This document shows, piece after piece, positions 31,831 to 44,780 of a stretch of DNA of 64,000 bases. The notes under the pieces were generated by a model. The model was given only the letters and a program-made list of their open reading frames with translations. It made no database searches and was not told the DNA's origin. Within the stretch, counting starts at the first letter, position 1; every line of letters begins with the position of its first letter. A program made the translations under genes and the position numbers. The DNA is from Paragonimus skrjabini miyazakii (Eukaryota > Platyhelminthes > Trematoda > Plagiorchiida > Troglotrematidae): NCBI GenBank assembly GCA_014338405.1, contig JTDE01000432.1, positions 149,186 to 213,185 of the forward strand. Reading direction: 5' to 3'.

Positions 31831-33003
31831 CTGAACGAAGGTTGCACTCCACCCCACAATGCGTCAGTCAGATTGGACTGTTATCTAATTTAGCGGATAT
31901 GGAGGGCATTCTGATAGAAAAACTATTCTCTGCCGTACTAGTCAGTTGATAACGATATCATGGCTAGGTGAGTTGGTGAGATGATCAAGAGGATTGAATA
32001 GCAGTGATGAAATTCTTCCAGATTTACATGGCGTTTGTCTTGGCTTATACTCCCGTAAGGTATGTGAACTTTCGAAATAGGAAAATGCCTGAACCATAGA
32101 AAGGCAAACAAGCCGTGAAGGGGAATTTCAACCTGATGTGGGCCGCGGCATTTTTTCTTGTTTTGTATTTAGGCAAGTACCCTTTTCGTTAAATATGGAG
32201 AAAATTCCGCATGCTTTCTATTCACTCATACAACCAGTATTTTAAATGCGTTGTTAATATTGTGTCTACTGTAATGCCCAACTCACCCCCAAACAAGTAG
32301 AGAACAAGACTGACACGTCTATCAAACAACAAAGATTAACAATCAATACCAGCTGACTCAAAATATCAACGGTTTGGCTGTTCACTCACCTCGGTTTGAT
32401 TCAACCTAAAAACTGGCAGCCTGTTAACGGGTTGCATCATCTGACCCCGACTGCATAAACATGACTCACTGTTCTTTGTTCAGTATTTGAATCCGAACGA
32501 AATCCTCATCTCCAGAATACTGATAGTACTGTCGGGGCCTCAGGTCCACTGTGGAATTCAGACGAAGTCTGATAGTCTACAGTTTTTTAGTGCTCCCCTG
32601 TTGGAATTGATCGATGCTGACCGCAGCAGTAGTTGAAATCTACGAAGCAACACAGTCGACCTTTCAACAAGTCATTCAGGCCACACGGGTGATTCATTGC
32701 ACAACTGGTCTGCCAAGTAAACTTTAAGCTGCATTAGAATTGGTGGTGATGACAATCTGGCAGTCCAACTTCAGGTGCGCAAGATTCCACTTCAGGTTTG
32801 AAGGTTGTTTTTAGGTTGTATGGTTGGTTGACCGTTCAAACTTGATGCACCTGGTTCGTCCGTGCAGGCAACAGTCCACTCCACGGGGTCGGCTGGGATA
32901 ATCTAACTTCGTCCTTTGGGTTAACTTTGATACGTTCCGTGCAACAAGCAGGTGTACACAAAAATCATTGACCATGAAACCAAGATAACAGTGGAAACAT
33001 TAC
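31831..33003. other. Unassigned DNA
   Basis: No open frame with splice support, and no recognised repeat. Confidence 0.4.
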
Positions 33004-33130
33004 CGTCAGAGTTGGACGTGACAGCGGCTTGATGGACCTTAAAACAACAAGGTTTCATCCTGCTTGCTTCAGTCCGAAGCAAATCATACGAACGTAACGT
33101 TTCATAAGATTTTCTCAGTACTAGAATGCC
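33004..33130 (-). CDS. Putative internal exon, unknown protein
   Basis: Minus-strand acceptor GGCTAATTTCCAG, open 127 bp, donor TGACG|GTAATG. It encodes GILVLRKSYETLRSYDLL, then RTEASRMKPCCFKVHQAA. No domain recognised. Confidence 0.35.
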
Positions 33131-34031
33131 CTGGAAATTAGCCAAGCATTGTTGTGATTGTCTGTGTGCGGCACTAGATACTAATTAGCGTGAGAAGATT
33201 TCACAACAGTGATCATCGGACATTGTTCACAGACTTGATCTACGTACCAGGATGTATAACAGTACATTCATTCTATTCAGCGAATCAACTGTAAGCAGAA
33301 CATTCACCACTCGATAAAGACGAACTACCTTTTATTCAGTGTGATTTTTGTATGTCTTCGATATGGTCATATCACAGTTGCATTGAATTCTGAATCTGAA
33401 GTTGTACGTGCTCGATATGTATAAGATCTTGGCACAGTGTTGCATGAATCAATATTTCGCAGGTAAATGTCTGTAGGAAGGCATAAGAAGAGGTGAAGAA
33501 AACATGAGACAAGAACTTTTAAAAAACTCTTTACATGCATCTAAATACTAACCATTTCCTCCAGTAACTTTTACTGACGAATTTGTTTCGCCTTCTCTCC
33601 ACTTGACCAAATTTTGCTTATAAATTGCAGCACACTTGATTCGTTGGGCTGACTACAGTATTTTATTATGAACCAACTGCAAACGCGGGCTCATGTAGAT
33701 TGGTAAAATCTGTTCATATGAGCATAGTTCTGAACATTTTGGTTTTGTTCAACAGATTCTCATCCAAGATGGATATATAATTTGTTCTACCTACAAGCAT
33801 GTTAAACCATTCGAATTCCGACCATCCTTCACAACAGTACCGTGGAAACATGTGTTCATGTCCGTGCTCCACAATCGTCATGGGAACAAGAATGGGATCT
33901 GTACTAAATTGTACCTATATGTCAGCCAAATTGATTGTCTTTTAGCAAACAACTCGCACTCCATTAATTCCGAGAAAGGATTTGGTATCCACACTCATCA
34001 GATCAAACATTATTCATGGATTTACATGAAC

Positions 34032-34323
34032 CTTCGGGTTGTATTACGTTGACTACATCGTGAGGACACTCCACACTCGGATCAAGGAGCACCCCATCAA
34101 ATGGTGTCTGCGTACCAAAAGTCAAACTGTAAAGAGTGCAATTATGAAACCTTTTCAGAAACCTTATCACTGAGTAAATCCCATTAAAATATTTCGTGTT
34201 CTGTGTCAGATAATCAACGGACATGCGTGAGCTTTTCGGAAGCGTTTGCCATGCATCGTATGAAATCATGTTTGTGTGTTCAGAAAGAAATGATAGTGAA
34301 TCTATAGCTATTTTGACAAAGTA
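34032..34323 (-). CDS. Putative exon, unknown protein
   Basis: On the minus strand an acceptor (GATATTCAATCTCTGCAG) opens a frame of about 97 codons. It ends either at a weak donor (CCGAAG|GTTCAT, 34032) or at a stop at 34003. It encodes YFVKIAIDSLSFLSEHTN, YDAWQTLPKSSRMSVDYL, FNGIYSVIRFLKRFHNC, then FGTQTPFDGVLLDPSVECPH. The composition and lack of low complexity make it the most protein-like long frame here outside retroelements. No family could be named. Confidence 0.45.
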
Positions 34324-34329
34324 CTGCAG

Positions 34330-35955
34330 AGATTGAATATCCTTCCCATTTCCATTTCTCCATCTTTACCTCATGTCTTCATATTATATCTACATTTATA
34401 ACGGTTATCATTGTTTTTTTTATCACAAAGCCAATTGAAGATTGGTCACTGAAAAAGTTTGCCCATAGATCGTCGCACGTCTATATGTCTGTATATCATT
34501 TTGCGTGAGTAAATTAAAAGAACGAAAAAATGTTGTTTTTTAATATACATTTTAAATGACTACTGTAATGTACTTCAGCTTCACTTAGCGACAACATTTT
34601 TTCAGATGTCTTGATGTTGACTGTTTTTCTCTGTGTACATGTTCCTTTCAAAATCGAGTGACGTGTGCATGTTTGATCCGATTGCACAAAATGCAGCCCA
34701 CGAAGTTCTCAAACAAATCGTCTAGTATGGTTGTTCCGTTACGATGCCTTGTTTGCTACTTCTGTTCTGGCCTTAATTTTTGGTGCACCTATCAAGTTTC
34801 AACAGGCTTAAAAGTTTATCGTTCGTAATATTACATCTTCTTACTTACTGTTACGTCTCCAGCTGTCTTCCATCCAATTCTCAATTGATGAACACAGAGT
34901 GTTCGGAATAATGCTCGCTAGTACACATCATGCCTTCATATCTTCTCAGTGGGTCTGATGAGCATATATTTTATTAACCAGGACAGGAAGTATATGCGTT
35001 TGAAGAGGTACTTCCTCTTACATATAAAATTGAGTCTTCATTTACAATTTTCCCCATCATTAATGTGAAGATGCTATCCAGAAGACATTTGCCGTATTGC
35101 ATATCGCCTGACTGTCGCCGACAATTTTCTCCGGAGTTTATTTTTCGTGGTCTCAGCTGCTGTTCACCACAAAGCCAAGTAACTGACGTTTGCCTGTGCA
35201 CAAAATTATCACCAACTGTAGATCGGGTGACCACATGATAAACAGGGATGTCATGTACTCCTACCACTTTCTCGTCCACCGGTCACTTCGCTCAGTCACT
35301 AATAACAACACAACATGTTGTGGGCCTTAAAATTTCGCAAAATGGAAGTAGTTAAAACGACATATTGACCATTCCATGAGGTAAGCAATTACGGTGCGTT
35401 GTAGCGTGAACACACTGACTTACTGCTCTAAGCCAAACACGTGACCGAAATTAACTCCAGTTCCTCTGGAAAAATGGGAACAGAATTGTAGCTGACTACC
35501 AAAAATATTGTGAGGCCGCTTATACATATGGTAGTCAGGATCGACTAATCGACCCCTCTGGAGGAGTAGACCAAAGGTTGTCTGATTTTCTCCTGGTTAA
35601 TTTGGCTTGTGGGGCTCTACCAGTTGCATCTATGTGGTATATACTTGAACACATTACATAAACGAGTAGTCATGCTCCCTAGTTACCACGAGGACAGAGG
35701 TAACGATGCTGACCGTACAAATACGATACTTAGACCTAAAGAATAAATATCGTTACAAACTGACTAAAATGATAAGTACGTTTATCAAAAAATCCTCAGG
35801 AACCGAAGAGAATAGCTGAAATAAAGTAGCCACGTAAATTCTTGAAAGACAACAGAATAGGATAAGAAGATTAGTTACCTTTGGACAGCTATTACGAATG
35901 TTTTAGCATCACCATCATAGCCAACATGCTGCGACCGTAAAGATGCCTAGCCTGA
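34330..35955. other. Unassigned DNA
   Basis: A 101-codon minus-strand frame (34974-35279) has no recognised motif. Nothing else found. Confidence 0.35.
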
Positions 35956-35959
35956 GAGG

Positions 35960-36200
35960 ATATCCATTGTTGGACATTCATTACAAGTTATGTGAAAATG
36001 CTGAACAACGAACGCGAGCACTATTTTGTATGGCTGACTTGTACCCACATCTTTTTCAGTACTGTAACGATTTTTTTTTCGGGTATCACGTTCTACATAG
36101 TGTGCATACACCTTTCTAATAGTCGTCTCCAGTTTCCGGTTTATCTGACATTGATATCTGCAATTTGGTTTCCATACTTTCACGTCATGCCGTATTACCC
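35960..36200. repeat. Family D dispersed repeat, copy 1
   Basis: Aligns with 44540-44780 through ATTCATTA..AGT..TG.GAAAA, TTTGTATGGCTGAC and TAGTGCATAC. Translations of both copies keep QPYK...AFV.Q.F (minus) and H(Y).(V/L)CEN.....RT (plus), so it may derive from an element's coding region. The strand is undetermined. Confidence 0.55.
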
Positions 36201-36204
36201 ACAA

Positions 36205-39200
36205 AAGTAGCTGTACCTAATAAAATATATGTGTATCCATATTTTCATTTCTGCTGTAGTAATTATTAACCACTCAAATTAGGTGTATAAGTATAACAGG
36301 CTAGACCAAAATGTCCTAATAATCTATTAGCCTGCACAGAATATTTTATCTCAGATTGTCCAATCCGAATGACGTCTTCCGATAACATTGAGCAATCAAG
36401 TTGCGAAAGTCAACGAATGGTAACCGGTTTTATTCCAGTCTGAAAATAGAATGACTAACTTTGGAAAACGTTCTAAGTTTCTGAAATTTGCTAGAACTCA
36501 TTAAGATAGTAGGTGATTAATCTATATGTACATAACCAGCTTTTAATCAAACTGACATAAACCACGTTTTTGTATAAACATACTGTACGCAGTTTGTTGT
36601 GGTTCCCACCTGTGAGAAATTTGGCTATGCTCGTTCTTTCTATTAAATAATCAATCAGGCGTACTCTAACAGTAAAACATCACTGAATATCTATCATTTT
36701 TAAGGCTCATGGCAGTCATCAGTATTATTTGTACAACGCCTTCGTACACGCGCAACAACTCAATATACAATCCCACTTTCAAGTGATATTCTTTTCTCAC
36801 ACTGTAACAGGGTTAGACTATACAGTAACTTAAGTTCTTGTGTTTGGAATATCCCAATCATACACAATCCGTCTTTACCGTTCCGCTGAGCATAGAAATC
36901 CCTGGAAAGAAGTTTCTCTTCCATTCTTCGGACTTGTTCAACTTGGCTTTCATGCGTTTTTGTGCTCAGCAATGTATAGAATGGAAAGTAATTGCTTTCG
37001 TATTGGTTGAATTATGTAGTAAAACTCGTTAGCAAAGATTGTGCTTTCTTGTCTTGACTGGAATAGTCTAAAGCAGTAAGTAACCGAAAGTTATAAGAAA
37101 GACATCAGTGCAAAGTCTGCAGAGTTCCACTCCTGTCTGTAATGTGTTATGCACCATGAAAATTTACGTTTTTGTTAGCATTGAGCACTTCCGCATAAGA
37201 TCCCGTCAAACCCTCCACACCAGTGGTTGTCGTGAGCAAATCAGCTAGTTCGCCCTTGGTACTGTTTTACGACGGACCATCTGAGACCTGTGGCCATCAT
37301 CCAAACATTCGGGTGGCTGATTGATATAGTTCATCACCTGGCTTTCACAACGTTTAAACAACAGTTGCTGAGCCAAAGCCGTTACTCATGAAACAGACCT
37401 ATGAACGAAATAGACACTCTGATTACGAATCAGGACGGTTTTTCGACAAACCTAAGTGATGGAAAGCGATACAGAATAGCCAACCGGTCAAACCGATTCA
37501 GTTTTAGCTTCAGTTTCGGGAAGCATTTTTATTCTGGAAGTTTTAACGTTACACCGTTTACATGTTTACATAAATTGCAGACTTTCTCCCATTTTGAGAT
37601 AATGAGCACAATTTGAACGTATACTACAGTGTGTTAAATACGTGTATCACCCTTAACCCCCATGAGTCAACTATGACCCAAACAGCAGCCGTAACAAATA
37701 AACACTGAGATACAAAGCGAAAACGCGTCCCCAAACATCGCAAACCAATGGTGCCTATGACAAAAGTTGTCAGTTGTATTGACCATGCACAGAGCGGACA
37801 ATCGAGATAAGAGATTTAGTGGATCACATGTCACCTGAGAAATATTCACAAAACGACTACATTGGCCTATCAGCGCACGCAACGATTGAAAACATTATTG
37901 CTGTTGGTAAAATAGAACTGGTGAAATAATTACCAAGAACAGCTGGTATAAGTCTAGACTGATAAGTTAGTTTTAAATAGATTACTGTTCCAGTCACAGC
38001 TGACGTTCGGCGCAAGATTAACCGGAACGACAAATTGCTACAACGGTCGAATATTCCCGATGAAATGTTCACATCTACACATTGTCTTTAAATGTAATAT
38101 GTCTGATCGATCAACTATGATGTACTCTCGCCTATTATGAAGGAGTTCATGTTCCCAACGAACAAAAAACAGTCTTGACACTTTTGTTGGAGCTGGATGT
38201 TGTTGTTATTTTCTTACAGCAAAAAATACTTTGCAATCGATGTTTTGCCTTCAGGAAATGGAAGGGTAGTCTCTACAGACGGAGGCGAGATGTTTGAGTC
38301 ACTCAATTAAGATGTATTATAAAAGAATTCACTGTAAACCATGGAATCGTCTACAATCCTCAATTCCCTCTTATGACGAAGTAACAACCGTTTGACAGTT
38401 ACAACAGGACACAACTAGCTACATTTTCGCTGAATGTGTCAGACAACTATGAGGTAGACTGATAAATACTGGATGATCAGAACAATCCTTAATCTATATA
38501 TATTTGCAGTTGATTAAAAGTGATTGGAATCAGTTAATCGATCAGTCTTTCACTATTATAGTGTTTCATTTGGTGAATGGTCCATTCAACACAGAGCATA
38601 GTGTTACACCATTAACACATTACCAAGTGTGGTCAGCGGACAGTATACAATCTTGCTACCGACGTAACATTTGAACTGCGATCAGGTTCCGAATGGAGCA
38701 TACAGAAGACCCTAACCATGATGGAAATCCTGTCCAGTCAATTAGGTTGTACGATTGACTTACCATAAATTATCAAACGAAGACAATCTGTTGAACAACA
38801 GGTAGCACAATGAGCATTCTCAACTATTTTGTTTGAAAACTTAGTACAGTTTTATTCCACAGTTAAAATAGGTGTGTTATAGACATCGTTGACAATTTGC
38901 CGTGAATATAAATCACCCGATGTGTCTCCGTGCAACAGTTAGTGGCTGTTTAGGAAAGAATGTTCTGCGTGGCCACTTCAAATGAACGGATTTGTCACGA
39001 ACGGTCAATATATAAAGTCAGTCAGTATGATTTTACAAAACACCTAGTAACAGAAATTTACCATGTCTATCAAATAACAAAGAGTGTGTCATTGTTTGAT
39101 CAGTCTGTTGCGGTATGTTTTTTGTAACATCCGAACGTTATAGTAAAACCAAGAGTAGTTGCAAATCTAAATTTTGAAGACCTCGTACCTCGTGATTTTC

Positions 39201-41070
39201 CAGGAATTAAATGGTTATCCGAAAAAACACTGTAGCACCACTCACGCAGTGGAATCACACTTTGAAATGATGTTTCTCAGGCTGAACACTCAGTTAATAT
39301 CATATTTACAGGTGGTAATAAACGAAAAATATATCGGTACAATGGAGTCATTAAAATAAGTTTAGGTTATCAAAGTGAAAAAATTCAAAAGCCTATCGCC
39401 TGTTTGCCGGTAACATGCTAACGTCACATACTGTTCAATTCAGAATATCAAGGTTCATCCCCACCGTTTACGTGACCATCGGTGATTTCACATGCCAGAA
39501 ACATGTTTACACATAGTCATATCCGTTCAATGATCCATCAAGAATCACTAACTCGACAGTCCCCGTTTCGCAAATGAAGTTGTATGTGATGATGCGTTCG
39601 GTGATTAGAAAAGAAAGTCATGGTTGATGGGATACAAGTTTGGATTAACGGATCAGTCATCTTGTGACCGCATAATCTGTCCTCGCGTTCAGTCTGATAC
39701 GTTGAACGATGGTAGTGTTTAGTCACTGAAGTCTTCTGATCTGGCGTGTACTAATTTCCCAAAATGGATCAATTTCTCCATCAAAACACAGGCCTCTAAT
39801 ATTTCACCTTCACAGTACAAACGAGTTAGACCGTCACGCTAAATTACGTTACTTTAGAATTTCTTGGTACTACGCCTGAAGTTCATGGCCATTCCGGTTG
39901 CTTTCAGTTGCATCGAATGTTTATGAAACAATTTCATTAATGCCAGCAGAATTACTTACTGGATCTTCAATCCCTGTTTGCTATTAGTCCCGGTCAACAG
40001 TGAAGGTGTTAGTATGTTTTGCAAGTTCAGTTCTATCATCTTTAAATAATAAGTTCAAGCCAACATGTTATAGTTTCTAAATATAGCAGTAAGCATACAC
40101 CGCTTGTTGATTTTGGTCAGAATCAATAAAAGTTTGGTTCGGATTACTTCAAGTGAAGTTGATCGCAATGGCGAAACATCCGCTGGAAGGCCCGAACTAC
40201 CAGATTTTCATTTCCGGTCCCGCGACTCTACCATTCGGCTTTCTACCCACATATAGTGGTCCGCACAACATTAACCTATACTCCGTTGTAGGTTCTTTGT
40301 ATATATCAACATGTACTGATTGCATTAAATACTGAACGAACGTTTCTTACATTAGTACATGTGACGTACTCTAAATTGGTGCAACGAACTCTTGTTCACT
40401 TTTGTTAATTTCGTACTATCTTATTAAACTGCTTACGCCAGTGTATTATTGACTGATATTTGCTGACGGTTAAGTTCTGTGTTCTGAGTTCATCTGGTTG
40501 TAATTTGTATAATTTGTTAACGATTACTTATTTATGTACGGAACCAGTTTTATCTGAGTAAACCTTCAACATTCCGTCTTGTTCTGCCCTGAATCAAGAG
40601 GTTTACAACCGTCCCGATAGACTGCGTATAGCCGTGAATCCTAACAGATTCTACACTGTTTTATATTCCTAAGAAGTACGGTATCCAACCTTCACTCATA
40701 CTCGTACCAAGGAATTATTCTCCCAATTGTCCGTACTTTATAGGTCAAAATAAAAAGCTTCCCTCTTCACTCGGCGGAAATCCTTCCCTCGTTTGATGTT
40801 TGATTTGTGTACGCCTCATTTCCTTTCTAAGGAACCAGTTTTTACTCATAGTTTGTAGACGAGGATGTTCTCACAGATGTTGCGTTCACAGATGTTCTCC
40901 TGTTTTTCTCCGAAGTGATCTTATTGAACAGACTAACAAATCCAACGGACAAAATTCATTGTTCATTACCCCTAAAAATATTAGTGCCTCGTGCTTTCTT
41001 TTTGAGGGAAAAACTTTGTGATCACTGCCCACAACTACCTTGTTGATCAGTCAAGTTCTAGCTGGCCGCC
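36205..41070. other. Long unassigned stretch
   Basis: Scattered frames of 60-73 codons on both strands (for example 36760-36972, 37401-37616, 37667-38072, 39538-39726, 40153-40335, 40800-41021) have no splice-bounded structure or known motif. No repeat of the families above was recognised. Confidence 0.35.
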
Positions 41071-41074
41071 ACTG

Positions 41075-41430
41075 ACATCTGATCATGATTTTGGCATAAG
41101 GATAGACTTTCCAGCCAGCCTCTCTTTGAAAAAGAAGAGCCATACTCAACTTTCGTTCTTGTTAGATTTCGTCAGTAGTATATATTCTCATCTCTACCGA
41201 GAGTTGAACTCCATCAGCCGTCCCATCAAGCGACCGTTTTGCTTGATACGCCCTGGGCATAATCGAAACATCACATCTGAAAACATTCACCCTCATTCGC
41301 CTGTGACTAGTGATCGATCTGTTCAACAGGAAAGATATTCAAATCTGGCATTTCTTTCCGAAAGAAGCTGGCTGTAATAGCTACTGGTTTGCAAAAGCTG
41401 TGGTCAGATATGAGTGATGTTTTACTTGAA
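41075..41430 (-). mobile_element. Family A SINE, degenerate, with an opposed tail
   Basis: The minus-strand body (41075-41335) shows ACTTTCCAGCC, a decayed hammerhead (near 41145-41190, with CTGACGA and GAAA still present but broken stems) and tRNA-like remnants. At 41352-41430 a plus-strand tail (GAAAGAAGCTGGCTG to GAGTGATGTTTTACTTGAAAT) follows, again making an inverted locus. The 119-codon frame across it is an artefact. Confidence 0.6.
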
Positions 41431-41434
41431 ATAT

Positions 41435-42524
41435 TAACCGCAGAGGATGCATGCGTCCGACCAAGATGTCAGTAACGTACGAGGTGAATGAACGGTTGAC
41501 TTCCTGACCTATTGTTAGTTAGAATAAACGTAGCCCACCTCGGGTTAGCAGCATTAATTAACAAATACAATGCAGGGTGTTTTAAATACCTAATTTGAAG
41601 TATGCCGCTTGTATGTGAAAATATACAGTTAATTTTTTAAATAGAAGTGTTAGGTTCGCCTTCAAGTCACTCATCTGAACCCAAGAGCAACCGTTGTAGG
41701 ACATAGTTGCCATACGATTGTCCGTGGATGACTGACAGCCTGAAAAACTGTGTACCAGAACGGAAACGTTTCTTGCTGCAACAACTTCAGTTGGCACTCA
41801 ACACTGGTAAACAATGAACAGTTGTCGTTGTGAGAATGCAACCAGGCGTCATCACTGTTTTAATATTGTCATTTTTGTCACTCCAGTAAAACAAACTTTA
41901 AATCTTATGCTCATATTTGGAGTGTATCTAAACACGAAGAAACTTATGACTGCATTTTCCGTCTTCCTAATCTGAACGCTTATTTGTAGGTCTTTCTTGG
42001 GAGTTTACCATTATATATTCTTATCTTTGCTCTTGTTCTCTAGAGGGTTCAGTTTATGGTTACGTGTAGACCTAAGTATACACCCAATAGTAGACAATAA
42101 AAACTACGATTGAAGAGATGACGTGCATGTGTTGAGAGTAAACAACTTACGTTTTTTTAATTTTAGCAACAAAATGTAGAACTTGTGTTTCAAGTACATC
42201 AAAATAAAAAGCTTCTTTATTCAGCGGTACTAATTCAACTGTTCTACTTGAAGAAATCCTACTTCGAATCATCAAGTAGTCGATGTTGTGTATTTATATA
42301 ATGAAATAAATGTGTCTTTTATAGGTTGTTTCAGTGAAACATGCAATCATCGGTATCTTCATACTTATCCGTTGCAATGATGATAATGGCAGTATCTCAA
42401 TAACCAATCCAGGCAACACGTTGTTCGATCTATTTTAATGAGTGTTATATCTGGGGCCCAGTCATGTCCTTTTTGCAGATATATGCAGTTTTTGCGCCTC
42501 TTTAGGCTGATAATTACTAACCTG
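41435..42524. other. Unassigned DNA
   Basis: No feature recognised. A 71-codon minus frame at 41582-41797 lacks support. Confidence 0.35.
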
Positions 42525-42712
42525 TGTTAAAAGGTAGCTCAGTTGTGCTAATTCTGAACTTCGACTGGATTCGAACCAGCGACAGAAATAGGATGCTCAG
42601 AAAAGACCAATATTCTACTAGCTGGCCAATCAGACTACATCTAGAACTCACAAATTTAACAACTGATCTTAATTTGAATCCAACTGAAGCTCAGGTGTGT
42701 CGAGATTGTTTT
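42525..42712. mobile_element. Family B foldback element, short copy B4 with a clear tRNA-like module
   Basis: Left arm 42551-42585 and right arm 42668-42700 are inverted (GACTGGATTCGAACCAG against TTTGAATCCAACTGAAG). On the minus strand the left half reads as a tRNA-like module: A box TGGCCAGCTAGTAGAATA (about 42628 to 42611) and B box GGTTCGAATCC (about 42580 to 42570). Confidence 0.7.
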
Positions 42713-42989
42713 TTTTAAAGGAATCTAACAAATTACTTGTCAGTAGCACTTATTCTCGTCCACAGTCGTTTCACGAAATGATTAAGAAAACAGATGAATG
42801 CTTAATTTATTGCCCGGCGAATTTCACTGCATTTCATCAGGTACATGTTGCAGTTTCTGTTTTTCTATATAACATTCAAATTAGGTTAACGAGAAAGAAA
42901 TGTAATACCACACAGGGTTAATGGAATCTGTTTCTGGATTAGCATGTTACAGCAACCGAAGCTAAGGGAAACCTACGTCCATATCTCAG

Positions 42990-43340
42990 TACAAGTACCT
43001 TACACTACGCCAACTGCGATTCCATTCATACATCCTATATCTTATGAAAAGCTGAAATAGTAAAGCCGGGAGGTATGTGACTGGAGACTTTTGAAATCAA
43101 GTCGGTCGTTGTTGGTTGACTGAACAGTATGCTGGTATGAAACTGTAGCTCTGTTTCTTGGAAACGAAAAGTAGACAGACCCCAGTGGTAGGATGTTGAA
43201 ATTTTCAATGAGGTAATTCAGTACAGATGTGTAATGTATTACATTTTATGTTGTATGGAAAGGAAACAGGAATTCAAATTTAGACTGAGGACAAAACAAA
43301 AACCTACAACGTTCACAAAGAAAAAAAGATGTAAATGTGA
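42990..43340. repeat. Family E dispersed repeat, copy 1
   Basis: Aligns in direct orientation with 60915-61240: CCATTCA.ACA.C.TATAT.CT.TG near the start and AGGA.TTCAAATTT..AC near the end. The spacer lengths differ. Non-coding as far as visible. Confidence 0.5.
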
Positions 43341-43715
43341 CAGGTCACCCTTTCTCAAGTTTTTAGAAGGAAGATCTGGTGCTTTATCGAACGAAAAACA
43401 CGTTTTGGTCGTTAGAGAAGAAATACGAAAACGGCCTAACTTAAGTATACAGGGTCGGTGGTATGCGTTTCCTGGTTACTGACTGGAGTCAAAATACGCC
43501 TGATTACAAACGTTGCCTTTGGTGGCTTGCTCCGCACCAACTATGGTGTCAATTTTCCACTGGTCACATACAACAAACATTAAAATGAAACATTGACCGC
43601 AATAGTTTCAGACTGACAATCATGTCTTTCTATCGGCAGAGGAGTAGCTGTATTTTTCAGTCTGCTTTTCTGTTCGACGGGGGAAAGTCAAGATTTTATT
43701 CATCCAGCTGTGATA

Positions 43716-43807
43716 ATTAAGTAAGTTCTTGGTTAAGCCACAACGAGTTAAAACCGATAACTCTTTTGGTTTTAACTCGTTGTGACTTAACCAAGACTTT
43801 ACTTAAT
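43716..43807. repeat. Near-perfect 40-bp hairpin
   Basis: Arms 43716-43755 and 43768-43807 are reverse complements with about three mismatches; the loop is 12 bases. The hairpin lies at the left end of a 157-bp segment flanked by the direct repeat CAGCTGTGATAATT (43705-43718 and 43876-43889). It resembles a small inverted-repeat insertion with target duplication. Confidence 0.85.
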
Positions 43808-43889
43808 AGTGAGCATTAGCACAACGCACAACATATTTTCTCACATCCGTTCGGTTTAAGGTTCGGAAGTGCTAACAGCTGTGATAATT

Positions 43890-44539
43890 TTCTCTGTCTG
43901 ACTGACTGATCACCTTACTGCACAGTAGGACGCAGGAGTGACCGAGTAATTGTCAACAGCTACCCAACATCTACTCAGTTACGTGTCACCTTGCTGTTTA
44001 TCCACTCCCACGCTCCCAGACACCAAACTTTTCGCCCTTCTTTTGACTCTGACAGTTGTATCTAGTACGGTATAAGAGATGGTCACTAAAGTTTGGTAAT
44101 GCTCAAGTTTTGTCCAATTTAAAATGAGGAAATGAACTTGTCACCAACTTTTAAGTAAGTATTACTTTATGACTAGCGAGGTGCAATATTCAAGTCACCA
44201 AGTTTTGAGAGTATATATACTGCAAGGTAGGTCCATTTCTCACGTTCTTATCAATGGTATACAGTGTCACAGAAACATTACATAAATCTTGCATTAGCGT
44301 CAAAGTGTTTGTAGCACGTAACAGCTTGTAGCACCTGAGTGACCATTAAAATCACGACAATTTTTATACTACAGTAAGCAGCCATGTGGCACGCAAAGTT
44401 GAAGACGATATTTGAAAGCCTGTAGGATTTCCATCTGACTTGAGCGATTGGCAAGTTATATTACAGTGGATTAGAGTGAACGGTACTTTTGAATCCATGG
44501 AGTGATCGATGTTACCGAAAAAGACGCATGGGCCATACA
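43890..44539. other. Unassigned DNA
   Basis: No feature recognised in this stretch. Confidence 0.4.
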
Positions 44540-44780
44540 AATTGTTTATTACAGGGGATTCATTATGAAGTATGCGAAAACATTGGAGAACAAATGCGAA
44601 CATCAATTTGTATGGCTGACGTGCATCCGTACCCATCGGAAAGCAGTGCATCGTTATTTACCTTGGTAACTCTTTACACATAGTGCATACGCACGTTTTC
44701 AACAGTCGCTTTTGGTTCGTCATTCTCCTAGCGTTAAGACCTACCCTTTAATCGTGAGCGTACGGGTTTTGTTGTGCTAC
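44540..44780. repeat. Family D dispersed repeat, copy 2
   Basis: Partner of 35960-36200; see there for shared anchors. Overlapping frames on both strands (44364-44651 minus, 44489-44683 plus) are by-products of the repeat. Confidence 0.55.

Noticed and set aside
33764..34052. Plus-strand frame of about 96 codons after an acceptor-like TTTTGTTCAACAG
   Set aside because: Competes with the better minus-strand exon candidate at 34032-34323, ends without a donor, and has no recognisable content; left out although not excluded.
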